Source of the DNA: an uncultured Flavobacterium sp.
GTDB taxonomy: Bacteria; Bacteroidota; Bacteroidia; Flavobacteriales; Flavobacteriaceae
Length of the DNA stretch: 39,382 nucleotides
Assembly: GCA_947631175.1 (NCBI GenBank)
Contig: CANRKI010000010.1
Location: 1 to 39,382 of the forward strand
Reading direction: 5' to 3'
Position 1 is the stretch's first letter; the number at the start of each line of letters is the position of its first letter. Below, piece after piece: positions 34,747 to 39,382 of this stretch. A program made the translations under genes and the position numbers. The notes under the pieces were generated by a model. That model did no database searches. It was not told the origin of the DNA and was given only the letters and a program-made list of their open reading frames with translations.

Positions 34747-37170
34747 ATGAGTTCGAGTAAGCTAAAAAAAATTCCGTTTAAAATAATTTCAGGATACTTA
34801 ATTATACTAATCATTATTTTAAGTGCCGGTTGGAAATTGTATACAGAAAATGCTTTGTTTTTTAAAATAGAGGAAAACAAAACTTTTGACGAATCTAAAC
34901 TAACTACGTTAAGTAGTTTACAACATAAAATTGCAAAGGTAGAACGCTTTGCGCGTAATACTATTTACTCGACCCAAGCTCGTGATATTATTGAGTTAAA
35001 TACTAAAATTGATACTTTAATTTTAGAAATTGCAGCAACCAAAACACAACTAAAACAGTTTGAAGAGGTGGTTTTATTAGACACGGTTTCGAACTTATTA
35101 CTTCAAAAATCATCTAATGTCGCCTCGTTACAAAATTTACGTAGTAAACAAGAAACAGAGAAAGATGTAAATTTTGCAATTGTAAATTTAAAACAACTTG
35201 AGGAACATTATCGAAAATTAAAAATTGAGGATTTTGTAAAGGAACCTAACAAATTAGGCAAATACGAAAGTAAGGTTATTACTGATTTTGTGGAATACAT
35301 GAATCAAAATATTCCCGATGACAGTACCAATACAATTAGTCAGAAAAAGATGGATTCGATTTTAGTAAGCTCGAAAAACTTACTTAATCAAGTTAAAATT
35401 ACAACCGAGGCAAAACGTAAGGCTTACGAACAAGAGGAGAAAAAATTACTGCGAAACGAAAAAGCGATTTCAGAAAAAATTCAGAAAATTTTTATTACCG
35501 TTGAGGAGGCAATTATTAACAAAAATACCCAAAGTCGAGTTTTAAAAGAAGAGAGCTTTCAAAAATTAAACAATCAAATTTCTATATATGCTATCATTGC
35601 TTTAGCTACTACAATATTTTTTATTGTTCTTAATATTATAGACTTTATTAAAACACAACGCTATAAACGAGAGTTGGAGAAAGCGAACGACAAAGCAAAT
35701 TATCTATTAAAAGGTCGCGAGCAGCTTATCTCGACTGTTTCACACGATTTAAAATCGCCAATTGCCGCTATTGGTGGTTATGGCGAAATATTGCGTAAAA
35801 CAAGTTTAAATCCTAAGCAAGAGTATTATGTGGATAATATTATCAAATCATCTGATTATTTAACCAATTTAGCTAACGATTTGGCTTCGCTTACTTTAAT
35901 TGAAGCCGGAAAAATTAAACTCGAAAATTCGCCTTTCTCATTAAATCAATTGTTGGTTGATACCGCGCAAAATATACAAGCAATTTACGCTACAAAACCA
36001 ATAAACTTGATTTTTGATTTTGATGAAACATTAGAAAAAAATATAATTACAGATCCGTACAGAGTACGACAAATTGCAACCAACTTAATTGGTAATGCCT
36101 TTAAATTTACCGCAAAAGGAAACATTACCATAGGAACAACGTTACTCGCTAACAACCAAGTATTGTTCTATGTAAAAGATACTGGAATTGGAATTAAAAA
36201 AGAAAATTTAGATGTTGTTTTTAAAGAATTTACACAAGCTGATAATACCATAGAAAAACGATTTGGGGGTACTGGTTTAGGTTTAACAATATCTAGAAAA
36301 GTAGCCGAAATTTTAGGTGGTTCTATTGATTTAGAAAGCGAATATGGTAAAGGAAGTTGTTTTTTAGTTACTATTAAATTTTTAGAAATTGTTGAAAACA
36401 CAGCTAAAAAACCCGAGGTTGCTTCGCAATTTAACTTTCAACATTTAAAAGCTGTCATTGTAGATGATGATCAACAGATATTGACTTTGTTGAAAGAAAT
36501 TTTAGAGAAAGAACACATTATTGTTTATCCTTTCTCTAATGTTGCTGATGCACTTGATAAAATAAATGGGATACAACCTCAGTTTATTTTTACAGATATA
36601 CAAATGCCCAATCAAACGGGTTTTGATTTGGTGAAACAAATTCGAGAAAATAATGAAAGTAGCAACATTCCGGTAATTGCGCTAACGGGTAACACCGATG
36701 CCGAAAAAACAAAATACCAAAATGCTGGATTTAATGCCTTACTTAGTAAACCGTTTAGTATTAGTTCTATTTTAAATACAATCGAAAAATTAATTCAAAA
36801 CCCGGATTCGTTTATTGTTAACAACAAACATTTAGATGGCAAACCACTTGCTTATAATTTAAAATCGATTGCTGAATTTTTAAACAATGATAAAAAGTTA
36901 ATTTATGATTTCTTAGAAAAATCAAAACAAAACAATTTGGTGTATTTAAATGATTTAAAACAATTTTACAAAACTAAAGACCAGCAAGCTATTAAGGGTT
37001 TAGCACACAAAATGGCCTCTATTTTTAAACAATTAGAACATAAAGAGATTACTAATTTGTTGGTTTTGATAGAAAACGAAACTGATTTTAAAGTACTTAA
37101 AAAACAAGTTTCTGAATTAGAAGATAAAATAAATAGTTTTTTTAACGAGATATTACAAAAAATGGGATAG
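34747..37170 (+). CDS. Hybrid sensor histidine kinase (TM sensor, HisKA, HATPase_c, REC, HPt)
   Basis: STVSHDLKSPIAAIGGYGEIL (H-box); NLIGNAFKFTAKG; DTGIGI; GGTGLGLTISRKVAEILGG; VIVDDDQQILTLL...FTDIQMPNQTGFDL (REC); C-terminal GLAHKMASIFKQL (HPt). Confidence 0.95.
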   Translation: MSSSKLKKIPFKIISGYLIILIIILSAGWKLYTENALFFKIEENKTFDESKLTTLSSLQHKIAKVERFARNTIYSTQARDIIELNTKIDTLILEIAATKTQLKQFEEVVLLDTVSNLLLQKSSNVASLQNLRSKQETEKDVNFAIVNLKQLEEHYRKLKIEDFVKEPNKLGKYESKVITDFVEYMNQNIPDDSTNTISQKKMDSILVSSKNLLNQVKITTEAKRKAYEQEEKKLLRNEKAISEKIQKIFITVEEAIINKNTQSRVLKEESFQKLNNQISIYAIIALATTIFFIVLNIIDFIKTQRYKRELEKANDKANYLLKGREQLISTVSHDLKSPIAAIGGYGEILRKTSLNPKQEYYVDNIIKSSDYLTNLANDLASLTLIEAGKIKLENSPFSLNQLLVDTAQNIQAIYATKPINLIFDFDETLEKNIITDPYRVRQIATNLIGNAFKFTAKGNITIGTTLLANNQVLFYVKDTGIGIKKENLDVVFKEFTQADNTIEKRFGGTGLGLTISRKVAEILGGSIDLESEYGKGSCFLVTIKFLEIVENTAKKPEVASQFNFQHLKAVIVDDDQQILTLLKEILEKEHIIVYPFSNVADALDKINGIQPQFIFTDIQMPNQTGFDLVKQIRENNESSNIPVIALTGNTDAEKTKYQNAGFNALLSKPFSISSILNTIEKLIQNPDSFIVNNKHLDGKPLAYNLKSIAEFLNNDKKLIYDFLEKSKQNNLVYLNDLKQFYKTKDQQAIKGLAHKMASIFKQLEHKEITNLLVLIENETDFKVLKKQVSELEDKINSFFNEILQKMG

Positions 37171-37187
37171 CTATAAGTCTATCCCAT
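37162..37187. terminator. Hairpin spanning the adjoining stop codons of the convergent kinase/regulator genes; possible bidirectional terminator
   Basis: ATGGGATAG-ctataagt-CTATCCCAT, with T-rich sequence on both sides. Confidence 0.55.
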
Positions 37188-38520
37188 ATTCTTTTAATTT
37201 ATTATATAAAGTTTTACGCGTAATGTTTAAAAGCTCTGCCGCTTTTGTTTTGTTGTAATCTGTATCACGTAAAGCTTGTAAAATTTGTTCTTTTTCGTTT
37301 TCTTTTAATGAATACGAATGTCGAACCACAACTGTTCCTTCTGTTTTAGTTTCAATTGGATTACTAATTTCAAGAGGCAAATCAATAACTTTAATGATAT
37401 TATCTTGTGCTAACAGGGTTGCTTTTTTAATAACGTTTTGTAACTCACGTAAATTTCCCGGCCAATCGTATTTAAAAAACAACTGAATCACTTCGGGCGA
37501 AAAACCTATTACGTTTTTATTTAATTGCGTATTTACTTTATCTAAAAAATATTCGGCAAATAAAATAATATCGTCAGAACGATCTTTTAAACTAGGTGAA
37601 GTTATCGAGAACTCGTTTAAACGATGGTATAAATCTTCTCTAAAATCTCCGTTAGCAATCGCTTCGCGTAAGTTTTCGTTAGTAGCTGCGATGATACGAA
37701 TATCAACCGGAATGTCGTCGTTGCCACCAACAGGCTTAATTTTACGCTCTTGTATAGCTCTTAAAAGCTGAATTTGATGCTCATAAGAAAGATTTCCTAT
37801 TTCATCTAAAAAAATAGTTCCGCCATTTGCGGCCTCAAAGTATCCTACTTTATCATTTATCGCTCCAGTAAAAGATCCTTTTTTGTGACCAAAAAACTCA
37901 CTTGATGCTAAATCTTTAGGAATCGCACCACAATCAACCGCTAAAAAGGTTTGCTCTTTTCGATTGGATTTTAAATGAATTCTTTTTGCTAAAACCTCTT
38001 TTCCTGTACCACTTTGCCCTTCTATCAAAACTGAAAAATCAGTTGGACCAACTAAGTTTATATACTGATTTAATCGTTTAGATGCCTCTGAATTTCCTTC
38101 TATAAATTCAACTTCTGATTGAGGTTTGTAATTTGTTTTATTTTTATGAGAAGAATTGTTTAACTCCTTATTTAAATGATTTTTAATAATAGCAAGCACT
38201 TCATCGGGTTGTAACGGTTTGGTTACATAATCCGCTGCACCAAGCTTCATGGCCTCAACGGCGGTTGAAATATCAGCATAGCTTGTCATTATCACAATTG
38301 GAACTTTAAATTCGTCTTTAAACTCTTCCAATAAGCTTAAACCAGTTACATCAGGTAATCTGAGGTCAGATAAAATTAAATCGGCCTTAAAATCCTTTAA
38401 AATAAGCAATGCGGCTTGTTTGCTTTGTACGGATTGGACGTTGTAGCCGTTTCGAATTAAAAAATTCTGTAACATTCGACCAAACATCAAATCATCTTCT
38501 ATTACTAGAATTTTTTGCAT
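37171..38520 (-). CDS. Sigma-54-dependent NtrC-family response regulator
   Basis: REC (VIEDDLMFGRML...LILSDLRLPDVTGLSLL); AAA+ (GQSGTGKEVLAKRIH, GSFTGA, ATNENLREAI, YDWPGNLRELQNVI); Fis-type HTH NKTKAAELLNITRKTLYNKLKEYGIDL. Confidence 0.97.
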   Translation of the reverse strand: MQKILVIEDDLMFGRMLQNFLIRNGYNVQSVQSKQAALLILKDFKADLILSDLRLPDVTGLSLLEEFKDEFKVPIVIMTSYADISTAVEAMKLGAADYVTKPLQPDEVLAIIKNHLNKELNNSSHKNKTNYKPQSEVEFIEGNSEASKRLNQYINLVGPTDFSVLIEGQSGTGKEVLAKRIHLKSNRKEQTFLAVDCGAIPKDLASSEFFGHKKGSFTGAINDKVGYFEAANGGTIFLDEIGNLSYEHQIQLLRAIQERKIKPVGGNDDIPVDIRIIAATNENLREAIANGDFREDLYHRLNEFSITSPSLKDRSDDIILFAEYFLDKVNTQLNKNVIGFSPEVIQLFFKYDWPGNLRELQNVIKKATLLAQDNIIKVIDLPLEISNPIETKTEGTVVVRHSYSLKENEKEQILQALRDTDYNKTKAAELLNITRKTLYNKLKEYGIDL

Positions 38521-38547
38521 AGCTTCTTAACTTTTTAAATATCAATA

Positions 38548-38555
38548 CAAAAGTA
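38548..38555 (-). promoter_or_regulatory. -7 box TACTTTTG upstream of the sigma-54 regulator gene
   Basis: caaaagta on +; TAnnTTTG on -, about 28 nt before the ATG. Confidence 0.5.
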
Positions 38556-38589
38556 AACATTTAATAATTAACTGAAGTTTACATAAATA

Positions 38590-38622
38590 AAAAAGAGACT
38601 TTTAATTAAAGTCTCTTTTTTC
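38590..38622. terminator. Terminator-like hairpin upstream of the regulator gene
   Basis: AAAAGAGACTTTaattAAAGTCTCTTTTTT. Confidence 0.75.
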
Positions 38623-38810
38623 CCACTATAAATACCAAACGATTACTTCATGAGTAATTGTTATCTTTTTTGTATATCAAATAATTACTATATCCTATAA
38701 ATAAGTAAAAACCATACCAAAGTTGCAAACGCATTAAACAGGTAATATAAATATCAAAAAAAGATAAAATGTGTAATTAATACACATAAAAACGAGTAAT
38801 TTTTATACAA

Positions 38811-38842
38811 AAAAAAAGAGAAGTTACACACTTCTCTTTTTT
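38811..38842 (-). terminator. Terminator of accC
   Basis: AAAAAAAAGAGAAGTtacacACTTCTCTTTTTT. Confidence 0.8.
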
Positions 38843-38845
38843 ATA

Positions 38846-39382
38846 TTATTTTTCATTCATAGTAAATGTATCCATAAATGCTGTAGTATAATTACCAGCA
38901 ACATAGTTTGGATCGTCCATTAACTGTCTGTGGAATGGGATAGTTGTTTTAACACCTTCAATGTAAAATTCATCTAATGCACGTTTCATTTTAGCGATAG
39001 CTTCTTCACGTGTTTGCGCAGTTGTAATTAACTTAGCAATCATAGAATCGTAATTAGAAGGAATTGTGTATCCTGAATAAACGTGAGTATCTAAACGTAC
39101 ACCGTGTCCACCTGGAGCATGCAATTGCGTAATTTTACCTGGTGATGGTCTAAAATCGTTATAAGGATCCTCAGCGTTGATACGACATTCAATAGCGTGT
39201 AATTTTGGTAGATAATTTTTACCAGAAATTGGCACACCTGCAGCTACTAATATTTGTTCACGAATTAAATCATAATCAATAACTTGTTCTGTAATTGGGT
39301 GTTCTACTTGGATACGAGTATTCATTTCCATAAAGTAGAAATTTTTATCTTTATCAACTAAAAATTCAATTGTTCCTGCACC
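38846..39382 (-). CDS. accC: Acetyl-CoA carboxylase biotin carboxylase subunit, N-terminus truncated by window end
   Basis: [49 protein letters not shown]...[22 protein letters not shown]; frame stays open to the window edge. Confidence 0.95.
   Translation of the reverse strand, partial: GAGTIEFLVDKDKNFYFMEMNTRIQVEHPITEQVIDYDLIREQILVAAGVPISGKNYLPKLHAIECRINAEDPYNDFRPSPGKITQLHAPGGHGVRLDTHVYSGYTIPSNYDSMIAKLITTAQTREEAIAKMKRALDEFYIEGVKTTIPFHRQLMDDPNYVAGNYTTAFMDTFTMNEK

Overview
The window is a roughly 39 kb, low-GC chromosomal segment. Gene content, gene fusions, T9SS signals and TAnnTTTG -7 boxes all fit a member of Flavobacteriaceae (Bacteroidota). Most of it is housekeeping: aspS (partial), mscL, a murF-alr fusion, tdk, rsmI, an OsmC-like gene, recJ, an NlpE-like gene, a purine nucleoside phosphorylase, asd, an MFS transporter, a DedA gene, mtgA, an AIM24/TIGR00266 gene, two S9 peptidases, a Zn-alcohol dehydrogenase, a C1 peptidase, a hybrid histidine kinase, an NtrC-type regulator and accC (partial). 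No tRNA, rRNA, CRISPR array or complete IS element was recognised. Items for a second look: (1) a family of nested-palindrome intergenic elements, with two full copies of about 250 bp at 11.45 and 21.2 kb plus truncated copies at 27.85 and 31.3 kb, all next to terminators or gene ends, with paired (compensatory) base changes between copies; (2) a T9SS-type gene split only by one in-frame TAG; (3) a lipoprotein gene whose signal peptide is broken by a one-base shift in a poly-A tract; (4) a His-rich TonB-receptor locus flanked by two small proteins with a shared RGPPxQxL C-terminal motif; (5) an orphan ORF bracketed by an 11-bp inverted repeat and a 27-bp perfect hairpin; (6) convergent histidine kinase and response regulator genes whose stop codons abut inside one hairpin. 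All readings were made by eye; no searches or folding were run.
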